A stretch of 5,423 bases of DNA. Origin: Methylobacteriaceae bacterium (GTDB lineage: Bacteria; Pseudomonadota; Alphaproteobacteria; Rhizobiales; Beijerinckiaceae). Of this stretch, positions 5,417-5,423 are shown piece after piece. Position 1 is the first letter of the stretch. Every line of letters starts with the position of its first letter. Under the pieces are notes generated by a model. It was given only the letters and a program-made list of their open reading frames with translations. It made no database searches and was not told the origin of the DNA. The DNA lies in NCBI GenBank assembly GCA_031272615.1, contig JAISTL010000186.1:1-5423 (forward strand). The letters are read 5' to 3'. The translations under genes were made by a program, and so were the position numbers.

Positions 5417-5423
5417 ACGGGGA
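5417..5423 (+). promoter_or_regulatory. Possible ribosome-binding site of a gene beyond the right edge
   Basis: The window ends in ACGGGGA, a purine-rich stretch after an AT-rich promoter-like segment. If it is a ribosome-binding site, the start codon lies within about ten bases beyond the edge. This cannot be settled from the window. Confidence 0.25.

Overview
The window looks like chromosomal DNA of a GC-rich alphaproteobacterium. The evidence is a GAF-type EI-Ntr (ptsP), the gene group ubiG / lysC-ptsP with ubiG divergent (an arrangement I know from alphaproteobacteria), strong G/C preference at third codon positions, and a perfect CtrA-type TTAA-N7-TTAA site near the right end. I cannot place it below class level.

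Layout, left to right. (1) Positions 1-449, minus strand: the first 149 codons of a family-4 glycosyltransferase, probably for a surface polysaccharide, running off the left edge. (2) A 51-base gap with a small GC-rich inverted repeat. (3) ptsP, minus strand, stop at 501, preferred ATG at 2765 (possible GTG at 2801). (4) A 153-base gap without an obvious terminator. (5) lysC, aspartokinase, minus strand, 4157 to 2919, with a strong ribosome-binding site inside it directly before Met253. (6) A 203-base divergent control region between lysC and ubiG with overlapping candidate promoters and nested inverted repeats. (7) ubiG, plus strand, 4361-5119. (8) A hairpin terminator candidate at 5156-5179. 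(9) A non-coding stretch to the right edge with short hairpins, then an AT-rich promoter-like segment with the CtrA box. A gene probably starts just beyond the edge.

How the genes fit together: lysC commits aspartate to lysine/threonine/methionine and diaminopimelate synthesis. PtsP heads the nitrogen phosphotransferase relay, in which its GAF domain is thought to sense nitrogen status through glutamine. The two are co-oriented and probably share a transcript, and physical interaction of EI-Ntr with aspartokinase has been reported in Bradyrhizobium. ubiG makes ubiquinone and shares only the control region. The glycosyltransferase follows ptsP where I would expect prfA-prmC in many alphaproteobacteria, so a synteny breakpoint probably lies there.

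I see no mobile element, CRISPR array, RNA gene or obviously new multi-gene system. The more interesting signals are regulatory: the internal lysC start, the divergent promoter/leader region, and the CtrA box at the right edge.
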